Shown here: positions 53,124 to 58,943 of the stretch, one piece after another
How positions within the stretch are numbered: the stretch's first letter is position 1
Layout: each line of letters begins with the position of its first letter
Assembly: GCF_020991455.1 (NCBI RefSeq)
Contig: NZ_JAJMOX010000009.1
Location: 1 to 64,000, forward strand
DNA length: 64,000 nucleotides
Direction: 5' to 3'
Source: Flavobacterium sp. JAS
GTDB taxonomy: Bacteria > Bacteroidota > Bacteroidia > Flavobacteriales > Flavobacteriaceae
Position numbers and translations under genes: made by a program
Notes under the pieces: model-generated
The model's input: only the letters and a program-made list of their open reading frames with translations
Database searches by the model: none
Told to the model about the DNA's origin: nothing

Positions 53124-53506
53124 GATTCGGTTTCATTTTTAAAATACATTGTAAAAAATATTCCTGCTATAATCGATGAAATTGAATAAGATATGGCAAG
53201 GTCAAACCACACAATTCCATTGATGAGCGCTGTTGTTATAAAAACGCCAATTATTACAATTGTGACTAGAATTATTCTTTCATAAATCATTTTTATGTTT
53301 TTAAAAAGGAGAAAAATAAACATATAAAAGATATAAGTTGGCAATGAAAAAAGCAATCCTAGTATTATTGCAAATGGATAGAGTTGAAAAAAGCCATAAA
53401 AATTGTTTGCACTCCAATTAGATGTAAATCCATTTATTATAGCGAAAATAATTGGTCCGCATAATAATGTGAATATCCAATGTCTTAACATCAAAACCGT
53501 ATTCAT
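53120..53506 (-). CDS. Four-helix membrane protein, hypothetical
   Basis: 128 aa with about four hydrophobic helices (WIFTLLCGPIIFAIIN, PFAIILGLLFSLPTYIFYMFIFLLF, IILVTIVIIGVFITTALING, ISSIIAGIFFTMYF). No recognised family. Overlaps both neighbours by four bases, so it is translationally coupled with the SRPBCC and TIGR01777 genes. Confidence 0.65.
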   Translation of the reverse strand: MNTVLMLRHWIFTLLCGPIIFAIINGFTSNWSANNFYGFFQLYPFAIILGLLFSLPTYIFYMFIFLLFKNIKMIYERIILVTIVIIGVFITTALINGIVWFDLAISYSISSIIAGIFFTMYFKNETES

Positions 53507-54414
53507 TTATCTAATAAATTTTTAAAAGCGTGACCAATATCTCCAAACTTAAATTTAAACCCACTATCTAAAAGTCGTTTCGGAATTACATTTCTGCTTT
53601 TCAAAACTAATTCTGTTTCTGTTCGAATAAAGAAAGATCCAATTTCTAATAAGAATTTATTCATCGGAATTCCGAAAGGAAAATCAACTGCTTTTCGGAG
53701 TTTCTTCATGAAATCAGTATTGCGGACAGGTTCTGGCGAAACGATATTAATAATGCCGGTTATTTCTTTTTGAATGATAAAGTCAATTGCATTTGCAAAA
53801 TCATCTTCATGAATCCAACTTACAAACTGGTTTCCTTTTCCTTGTTTTCCTCCAAAGCCAATTTTAGCCAAAGTTTTAAGCGGAATAAAAGCGCCGCCAT
53901 TTTTGCCAAGAACAATTGAAGTTCTTAAAGCAGTTTTTAACGTATTTGGAGTTTCGGTTTTAAAGAATGCTTTTTCCCAAGATAGCGCGACGTTTATAGA
54001 AAAATCATTTCCAATTTCGCCATTAACTTCATCCATTTGTTTATCCAAAGAAAATCGATAAATAGTAGAAGTTGATGAATTCAGCCAATGTTTTGGCGGA
54101 TTTTTGCAGTTTAAGACGGCTTTGTTTAAAATCTTTGTACTTTCAATTCGGGATAGTAGAATTTCTTTTTTGTTTTCTTTAGTATAACGGCAATCAACAG
54201 ATTTTCCCGCGAGATTAATTAAAACCGTTGCGTTTTCCAGTTCCTTTTCCCAACCTGAAAAAGTCTTTGCATTCCAGTTTACATATTTAATTCCGTCAAT
54301 AGTTTGAGATTTTCCTCGAGTTAGAATTACAATTTCTTCAAATTTATTTTTGAAATGATTGACTAAAACTTGTCCTAGAAAACCTGTTCCGGCTGCGATT
54401 ATGAGTTTTTTCAT
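53503..54414 (-). CDS. TIGR01777 family NAD(P)-binding oxidoreductase
   Basis: 303 aa. Extended-SDR fold: KLIIAAGTGFLGQVLVNHF (GxxGFxG), ILTRGKSQ, VLINLAGKSVDCRYTKENKKEILLSRIEST, STSTIYR and the C-terminal (F/P)-x-R-L-L-(D/E) ending. The NLAGxxV-D-x-R-Y-x-x-x-N block defines the family (YfcH/SulA-like). The true reaction is unknown. Coupled with the next two genes downstream. Confidence 0.9.
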   Translation of the reverse strand: MKKLIIAAGTGFLGQVLVNHFKNKFEEIVILTRGKSQTIDGIKYVNWNAKTFSGWEKELENATVLINLAGKSVDCRYTKENKKEILLSRIESTKILNKAVLNCKNPPKHWLNSSTSTIYRFSLDKQMDEVNGEIGNDFSINVALSWEKAFFKTETPNTLKTALRTSIVLGKNGGAFIPLKTLAKIGFGGKQGKGNQFVSWIHEDDFANAIDFIIQKEITGIINIVSPEPVRNTDFMKKLRKAVDFPFGIPMNKFLLEIGSFFIRTETELVLKSRNVIPKRLLDSGFKFKFGDIGHAFKNLLDK

Positions 54415-54427
54415 TGGTATGTTTTTT

Positions 54428-54510
54428 TAGCCACGAATTACACGAATTAAGCGAATTTTTAAATGTGTAAAATCTGCGCTAATATTAATTCGTGAAATTC
54501 GCGGCAAAAC
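54428..54510. repeat. GCCACGAATT-type inverted repeat
   Basis: AGCCACGAATTACACGAATT near the left end and AATTCGTGAAATTCGCGGC near the right end are imperfect inverted arms. Repeats with this wording are widely scattered in Bacteroidota intergenic DNA. It fills the gap between the TIGR01777 gene and the small membrane-protein gene. Confidence 0.65.
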
Positions 54511-54524
54511 TTTTAAGTAAATAA

Positions 54525-54911
54525 TTATGCTTTAAAAACTAATCTTTCTTCTTGTTGTGCTTCTTTAGCTTTTCTTTTTCCTCTGAAGAAGAAATATAAA
54601 TTGAAGAATAACATTATACCAAGATAAATAGAAAATCCACCAATTTTATAGCTTAATCTTTCAATTAATTGCTGATAGCTGTCCTGGCTTAACTGAAGTT
54701 CTAAGATCATTAAGGCGAACCCAATATTTAAAAGATAAAAACCAGTTTCAAAAAGTTTGTTGGTTGCCTCTGCAATTTCTTCTCGTCCTTTGAAAATATC
54801 AAGCATAAAGATTTTTCCGTTTTTGAAAAGTGTTTTAGAAACATAATAAGTAAGAAATAAAGCGATTGGTAAATAGATTCCGTAACCAATTAGGATTTTT
54901 GTAGTTTCCAT
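54525..54911 (-). CDS. Small membrane protein, hypothetical (paralogue 1)
   Basis: 128 aa, three or four helices: YGIYLPIALFLTYYVS, YLLNIGFALMILEL and SIYLGIMLFFNLYFFFRGKR. The segments YLLNIGFA and KTLFKNGKIFMLD parallel YLLNIGYC and KICYKNGNIYVLE in the neighbouring 115-aa protein, so the two are paralogues. Charged C-terminus (KRKAKEAQQEE). Family unknown to me. Confidence 0.7.
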   Translation of the reverse strand: METTKILIGYGIYLPIALFLTYYVSKTLFKNGKIFMLDIFKGREEIAEATNKLFETGFYLLNIGFALMILELQLSQDSYQQLIERLSYKIGGFSIYLGIMLFFNLYFFFRGKRKAKEAQQEERLVFKA

Positions 54912-54930
54912 GATATTTAAATTTAAAGTG

Positions 54931-55278
54931 TTATTTGATTAATTTATGAATGTACTTAGTTAATATAATGATGTTGAGATAATGCAATATTGAAATGATA
55001 AAAATGATAATTGCCGTTTTTATTCCGATAGTTTCGACAAGATTGGCGAACGATTGTATTTTTTGCCAGGATATTAAAGTCATTGCACAATAACCAATAT
55101 TTAGAAGATAGTAGGCTAAAAGTAATACCTGATTAATTTTTTGGCAGATATCAGCGTGATTTGGGATCAATTCTAAAACATAAATGTTTCCGTTTTTGTA
55201 GCATATTTTTCCAACTTTTAAAATGATGAAAATCGTAATGCCGAGGTAAATAAAATACCCAATAATATTGAGATTCAT
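54931..55278 (-). CDS. Small membrane protein, hypothetical (paralogue 2)
   Basis: 115 aa with four hydrophobic segments (IGYFIYLGITIFIILKVG, VLLLAYYLLNIGYCAMTLIS, IIIFIISILHYLNIIILTKYI). It matches the preceding protein in order and in the motifs KNGNIYVLE and YYLLNIGY. Position in a run of same-strand genes behind the GbsR-like regulator suggests co-regulation. Confidence 0.7.
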   Translation of the reverse strand: MNLNIIGYFIYLGITIFIILKVGKICYKNGNIYVLELIPNHADICQKINQVLLLAYYLLNIGYCAMTLISWQKIQSFANLVETIGIKTAIIIFIISILHYLNIIILTKYIHKLIK

Positions 55279-55297
55279 GATTTTTGCGTTTTATAAA

Positions 55298-56383
55298 TTA
55301 ATAACTATTAATTATAGCGGTAAGATTCTCCTGAATTTGTATTTCTGCCAATTTGCATTTGTTCTTTACTTCAATTGCAGATCCTTTTGCAAGAAAAATT
55401 GAAGTTGGAATAGTAGTTTCTAAAAACTCAAAGTCGTTACCATAATTTCCCTGAAAATCAACATCAATTTTATGATTTAGAACTTTAAATTGTTCCCATC
55501 TCGGATGTTGTACTTCATATTCAAAAGTAGTTTCCTCGTCAATTTTGGTATAACCAAAATAATGTTCTGTTATGAATTCAGCTTCAGAATCTACTTCAAT
55601 TTCTGTTGGTTTTTTCTCAGTTTCTAATTCAATTGTATTCCATTGTTCTTTATTTTTCCATTGATAAACAAAAGTTTGTGTAGTACCATCTTCAATAATT
55701 TCATGTTTCATTTTCTGCGTTTCATAATGTTCCTGATATAAAGTGTTGGCAATAAAAGTGATTGCTTTTTTTGGAACAATTTCTTTAATGAAAACTACAC
55801 CGCGTTTCCATTCGCCATTTTCAAAACGCTTTACATAGAATCTTAAATTGACTTCTTCAAAATTTATATGAAACGGAATTTTTACTCCCAAAACTTTTGT
55901 GTTTTTAAACATGAAACCAACCAGACTTACATAACATTTGTTGTTCCACAAATCTATTTCAGTACCAACGGGAATATATTTTTCTAAAATTTCAGCATGA
56001 ACTTCATAATTGAAAAGTGCTAAGTTTCTCCATTCTGCATTTAGAAATGAATCAGAAGTAATATTTGCTGTTAGAAAATAGAAGTAAGTTGCTATTAACA
56101 TCGGAAAAAGAAATAAACTAAGAAAATTTCCCAAATCATTTCCGAACATAGAGTTGCTCAGAATTAATATAAAAGCTGTTAAAACTAAAAGCCAATAAAG
56201 TAGAATTTTTCTCTTTTTTTCTTTGCTGAGTTCCTTCATTTTTGTGAGTAAAATAATTCCTATTGTTATTTGTACAATTCCTAAGACGATTTGAAATAAC
56301 ATTCCAAAGTATACCAAAAGGTAAAGCCCGAGAGTTGTGAAGTAAAATATTTTGTTGATTTTATGTAATGTTGTAAATGTCAT
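55298..56383 (-). CDS. Membrane protein fused to a DUF2071 domain
   Basis: 361 aa. Residues 1-110 hold four transmembrane helices (LGLYLLVYFGMLFQIVLGIVQI, LLYWLLVLTAFILILS, FLSLFLFPMLIATYFYFLT). Residues 120-360 carry DUF2071: AEWRNLALFNYEVHAEILEKYIPVGTEIDLW, CYVSLVGFMFKNTKVLG, HINFEEVNLRFYVKR. DUF2071 (YqjF-like) normally stands alone at about 240 aa and has an acetoacetate-decarboxylase-like fold. The membrane-plus-DUF2071 fusion is unusual. One of three shared operators lies directly upstream. Confidence 0.85.
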   Translation of the reverse strand: MTFTTLHKINKIFYFTTLGLYLLVYFGMLFQIVLGIVQITIGIILLTKMKELSKEKKRKILLYWLLVLTAFILILSNSMFGNDLGNFLSLFLFPMLIATYFYFLTANITSDSFLNAEWRNLALFNYEVHAEILEKYIPVGTEIDLWNNKCYVSLVGFMFKNTKVLGVKIPFHINFEEVNLRFYVKRFENGEWKRGVVFIKEIVPKKAITFIANTLYQEHYETQKMKHEIIEDGTTQTFVYQWKNKEQWNTIELETEKKPTEIEVDSEAEFITEHYFGYTKIDEETTFEYEVQHPRWEQFKVLNHKIDVDFQGNYGNDFEFLETTIPTSIFLAKGSAIEVKNKCKLAEIQIQENLTAIINSY

Positions 56384-56398
56384 GATTTAGTTGTTTTT

Positions 56399-56425
56399 AA
56401 ACTTTCAGTAAAAAAAGGAAAGTTT
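56399..56425 (-). promoter_or_regulatory. GbsR-type operator copy 3
   Basis: AAACTTTCA, nine bases, GGAAAGTTT (8 of 9 arm positions). It lies 15 bases upstream of the TM-DUF2071 gene start. Confidence 0.6.
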
Positions 56426-56480
56426 TGATTGAATTTTATTTTGATGAAATAAATTGCTGCTAAGTTTTTCCATTCTGCCT

Positions 56481-56771
56481 TTAAGAAGTTGATAGTTTTG
56501 CTTTTTGATGGTATATAATTATGGTTAGGAAAAATATTAGATAAATAGGTATTACGAATAGCCAACCAAAGCCTCCATTCCAAAACGAAAAAAAGAGGAT
56601 TACTAAAGCAAAATAGATATAAATTAATTTGTTTTCTGGGAAGATTAAAACAAATAAAATTGCTGCCAAAACTTGTAAACCACCAGTAATAGCCAGACCG
56701 TAAGCACCAAGTAGTAAAAAAATAAGTGCGGCTATATTTATGATCTCGATTATTTTGAATGTTGTTTTCAT
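56481..56771 (-). CDS. Small membrane protein, hypothetical
   Basis: 96 aa with three helices (INIAALIFLLLGAYGLAITGGLQVLAAILFVLIF, IYFALVILFFSFW, GWLFVIPIYLIFFLTIIIYH). Just beyond its end, in another frame, is INFLKAEWKNLAAIYF, which resembles the DUF2071 start FLNAEWRNLALFNY of the next gene. The gene may therefore be the membrane half of a decayed paralogue of the TM-DUF2071 fusion. An operator copy lies 17 bases upstream. Confidence 0.65.
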   Translation of the reverse strand: MKTTFKIIEIINIAALIFLLLGAYGLAITGGLQVLAAILFVLIFPENKLIYIYFALVILFFSFWNGGFGWLFVIPIYLIFFLTIIIYHQKAKLSTS

Positions 56772-56787
56772 GGTTATTGATTGTTTT

Positions 56788-56813
56788 AAACTTTCAGAAA
56801 AAAATGAAAGTTT
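56788..56813 (-). promoter_or_regulatory. GbsR-type operator copy 2
   Basis: AAACTTTCA, eight bases, TGAAAGTTT: perfect 9-base arms, 17 bases upstream of the 96-aa membrane gene. Confidence 0.65.
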
Positions 56814-56839
56814 TGATTAAATTTTTTTAATTTGATATT

Positions 56840-57343
56840 TTACTTCATAATTTTCAGGACCAAACGTCCCAACCAGTTTTCATTGAATTCTGTCATTTTA
56901 TCTAACATATTATCAGCTTTTAAAACAAAGTCATACAATTTAGTAGTTTGATCTACAAAGTGTTTTTCTTCAGCAGAATCTTTTGCTTCTATAGTCGAAA
57001 CTTCTTTTAAAATTTTAAGAGCAGGTTTAATTTCTCTTTTGCTTCTTTCTCGTGCAATTTTAGAAGCCAATTCGTCCAAATCTTTTTCAGCAGTAAAAAA
57101 TTCTCTTCTTTCTCCCGCCTTATATTCTTTATAGACAATTCCCCAATCCATTAAGGCTCTAAGATTCATACTGGCATTTCCGCGCGAAATTTGCAATTCG
57201 TCCATAATGTCCTCCATAGAAACAGCTTCGTTCGAGACCATTAATAAAGCATGGATTTGCGCCATGGTTTTATTAATTCCCCATTGAGAACCTAATGCTC
57301 CCCAGGTTTGTACAAACTTATTTTTTGCTTCTTTGAATTCCAT
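56840..57343 (-). CDS. GbsR/MarR family transcriptional regulator
   Basis: 167 aa. Winged HTH with SMEDIMDELQISRGNASMNLRALMDWGIVYKEYKAGERREFFTAEKD, the pattern of the GbsR subgroup of MarR. A long C-terminal helix follows. GbsR in Bacillus represses choline and betaine genes; the ligand here is unknown. It is the promoter-proximal gene of the reverse cluster, and the same inverted repeat lies upstream of it and two downstream transcription units. Confidence 0.9.
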   Translation of the reverse strand: MEFKEAKNKFVQTWGALGSQWGINKTMAQIHALLMVSNEAVSMEDIMDELQISRGNASMNLRALMDWGIVYKEYKAGERREFFTAEKDLDELASKIARERSKREIKPALKILKEVSTIEAKDSAEEKHFVDQTTKLYDFVLKADNMLDKMTEFNENWLGRLVLKIMK

Positions 57344-57347
57344 GAAA

Positions 57348-57394
57348 CAAATGTAAGTAAAAGTTTTTAAACTTTCAAAAATAAATGAAAGTTT
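57348..57394 (-). promoter_or_regulatory. GbsR promoter with operator copy 1
   Basis: Reverse strand: TTTTG, 20 bases, TACATTTG matches the TTTG/TAnnTTTG promoter (57348-57380). The operator AAACTTTCA, eight bases, TGAAAGTTT (57369-57394) covers the -33 half. This would allow autorepression. Confidence 0.65.
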
Positions 57395-57414
57395 ATTTGA
57401 TGAGGTTTTTTTAA

Positions 57415-57459
57415 GAATTATCTTATGTCATGTTTTTAGTGTCTTATGACAGATAATTC
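57415..57459. promoter_or_regulatory. Inverted repeat in the divergent region before the RiPP-like locus
   Basis: GAATTATCT pairs with AGATAATTC, and inside them GTCAT with ATGAC, leaving a loop of about 14 bases. It lies between the GbsR gene and the promoter region of the 217-aa gene. It may be an operator or a weak terminator. A TAnnTTTG box (TAGCTTTG) follows at 57502-57509 but lacks a clear -33 partner. Confidence 0.4.
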
Positions 57460-57571
57460 TCATCTTATTACATTTTTTTTCTTACATCTTCCTATCTAAA
57501 ATAGCTTTGATATAGAAAATTAAAGAAAAATTAGTTTTCTAAGTCATTCATTATCAGGTAATGAGTGAAAA

Positions 57572-57676
57572 ATGAAAGAGTGGAGCAGAACCCACTGAAA
57601 AAACGAACTGTTTCGCACAGTTAAAAGCGAAGGCGGATCTGAAAAGCCTCATGAGTAGGACCAAAAATTAATTATC
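57572..57676 (+). ncRNA. Structured 5' leader, copy A, upstream of the 217-aa gene
   Basis: Three hairpins run into the start codon: AGTGG/CCACT, AACTGT-TTCGC-ACAGTT, and AGGC/GCCT enclosing CTGAAAA. The conserved tail is GAGTAGGACC followed by A-rich DNA. From CTGAAAA to the A run, 25 of 29 bases match the leader at 58603-58693, and its second and third stems are replaced there by compensating pairs. It may be a cis-regulatory RNA. No known riboswitch class matched by eye. Confidence 0.55.
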
Positions 57677-58330
57677 ATGCAAGCAATACCAGTAAAAGTA
57701 AAAAATGTAAATGTGTATCCGTATGTCGATTGGAATGGTGGGGGAGTTGGACCCGTTATTCTTCCGGTTGTTGAAGGAGCCAGCGGAACCTATGCTGTTG
57801 GTACACTTATCAGGTCAGTATTCTACAATCTAGATTTACAGACTAAAAATTCTAAACTTGGCATACACCAGAAGTATGTAGCAATTGGAGAGACAGAAGA
57901 TGGTACTCCATTTACAACTCCGTGGATGTACAGTACAAATGTAACTAACGAAGCAGAGTTTGGCAGAACTATAACACTTAATCAGCCAAATTCAGAAGCA
58001 ATTAGCGCAGTAAGTGTGCCGCCTTATATCACACTTGGCCCTCTAACTGATATTACCGTTTCTCAGCTATTTCCTGCACCGGCAATAGGAGAGAGACTGT
58101 TAATTGAAAATGGTTCAGGTAATGTTATTGCAACCAGAACAGGTACACCACACGAAATGGGAGTTGAGGTAATCAGCGGTAATCGTTCAGGAAAATTAGT
58201 GGTTGGGATGAAAAATATCATCATTTCAGGAAAAAACAAAGAAGGAAAAACAGTCACTTTTGGACATCTAACTTGTTTGAATCCAAATGAACCAGCGATT
58301 TTTCTGCATCAATTTGGTTCGAATGAGTAA
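57677..58330 (+). CDS. Unrecognised 217-aa protein of the RiPP-like locus
   Basis: No family recognised. Soluble, no signal, and mostly beta-strand-forming (VKNVNVYPYVDWNGGGVG, TYAVGTLIRSVFYNL, GRTITLNQPNSEAISAVSVP, SGKLVVGMKNIIISG). A single Cys is near the C-terminus (FGHLTCLNPNEPA). The leader in front of it is shared with the second DUF1843 peptide, so both are expected to respond to one signal. It could be a partner, a sensor or a structural protein of the locus. It is followed by its own strong hairpin. Confidence 0.7.
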   Translation: MQAIPVKVKNVNVYPYVDWNGGGVGPVILPVVEGASGTYAVGTLIRSVFYNLDLQTKNSKLGIHQKYVAIGETEDGTPFTTPWMYSTNVTNEAEFGRTITLNQPNSEAISAVSVPPYITLGPLTDITVSQLFPAPAIGERLLIENGSGNVIATRTGTPHEMGVEVISGNRSGKLVVGMKNIIISGKNKEGKTVTFGHLTCLNPNEPAIFLHQFGSNE

Positions 58331-58337
58331 AGAAATA

Positions 58338-58383
58338 GGACAATCTCTTTTATAGAAAAGTATTTTTTATAAAAGAGATGTCC
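58338..58383 (+). terminator. Terminator-like hairpin after the 217-aa gene
   Basis: GGACAATCTCTTTTAT and ATAAAAGAGATGTCC form a strong stem around a 15-base loop, followed by a short CTTTTAC. The T run is brief, so readthrough into peptide 1 is likely partial. Confidence 0.7.
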
Positions 58384-58421
58384 CTTTTACAAATAAGTAA
58401 TAACCGCTAAAAACAACAACT

Positions 58422-58598
58422 ATGGGAGTAATTATGCCTTATGGTGTCGCTATCAGAGAAGCTATAGCTTCAAACGATTTGACTAAAATGCAGGCTATTG
58501 CCGAGCAAGCCAAAAAAACAATAAAAGACCAGGGAGATCTGGGCGGCGCTTTGTTAGAATTGCTGGATGCGATAGACGCTCTAAAAAATAAAAAATAA
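58422..58598 (+). CDS. DUF1843/GDL-type precursor peptide 1
   Basis: 58 aa: MGVIMPYGVAIREAI, then KKTIKDQGDLGGALLELL and an acidic end. The opening (MG-V-x-x-x-Y-(A/G)-x-x-IREAIASNDL) and the following A-E-Q-A-K-K are the DUF1843 form. It contains the GDL motif used, as I recall, to name an associated radical SAM/SPASM maturase family. No Cys. The radical SAM gene lies 350 bases downstream. Predicted role: ribosomal precursor peptide. No promoter leader of type A/B precedes it. Confidence 0.75.
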   Translation: MGVIMPYGVAIREAIASNDLTKMQAIAEQAKKTIKDQGDLGGALLELLDAIDALKNKK

Positions 58599-58602
58599 TA
58601 GA

Positions 58603-58693
58603 GCCCTCTAAAAACAAACTGACTTGTACAGTAAAACAAGGGTGTAGCTGAAAAACCTTAAGAGTAGGACTAAAAAACAAAAAACAAACTATT
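58603..58693 (+). ncRNA. Structured 5' leader, copy B, upstream of precursor peptide 2
   Basis: TAGAG/CTCTA, then AACTG-ACTTGT-ACAGT, then AGG/CCT enclosing CTGAAAA, and finally AAGAGTAGGACTAAAAA. The conserved parts equal those of copy A at 57604-57667, while stem bases change in pairs. It ends about 17 bases before the start codon. Confidence 0.55.
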
Positions 58694-58864
58694 ATGGGAG
58701 TAACAATGCTTTACGCAGCAGGAATCAGAGAGGCGATCGCTTCGAATGATTTAGAAAAAATGAAGGCAGTAGCTGAACAGGCGAAACAAACTGTAAGAGA
58801 ACAAAAAGATTTACACGCAGCGTTGTTAGAATTGCTAGAAGCAATCGACACTTTTAGAAAGTAA
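58694..58864 (+). CDS. DUF1843/GDL-type precursor peptide 2
   Basis: 56 aa: MGVTMLYAAGIREAIASNDL, then a K-rich middle (EQAKQTVREQKDLHAALLEL) and LLEAIDTFRK. Clear paralogue of peptide 1 (identical IREAIASNDL and ALLELL blocks), but the GDL triplet is KDL here. It carries leader copy B and precedes an intra-operon terminator, so it should be the more abundant, separately regulated peptide. Too short to be found without looking for it. Confidence 0.75.
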   Translation: MGVTMLYAAGIREAIASNDLEKMKAVAEQAKQTVREQKDLHAALLELLEAIDTFRK

Positions 58865-58871
58865 TCTTTAC

Positions 58872-58912
58872 AAAAGACGGTTTATCAAGTTTTACTTCTT
58901 AAACCGTCTTTT
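58872..58912 (+). terminator. Attenuator-like terminator between peptide 2 and the maturase
   Basis: AAAAGACGGTTT and AAACCGTCTTTT are perfect 12-base arms with a 17-base loop, followed by TTTAATTAATT. It lies between the stop of peptide 2 and the radical SAM start, so peptide message should exceed enzyme message. Confidence 0.82.
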
Positions 58913-58943
58913 AATTAATTGTCAAACCGTAAACAAAACTAAG

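Noticed and set aside
56380-56583. 67-aa frame between the two membrane genes as an independent gene
   Set aside because: It overlaps the 96-aa gene, and its end translates the operator; only the AEWKNLAA trace is meaningful.
57572-58693. Known riboswitch class (c-di-GMP, cobalamin, SAM, THF) or hammerhead ribozyme in the leaders
   Set aside because: None of the invariant core sequences I know for these classes are present in the right order; only CTGAAAA and AGTAGGAC are conserved between the copies.
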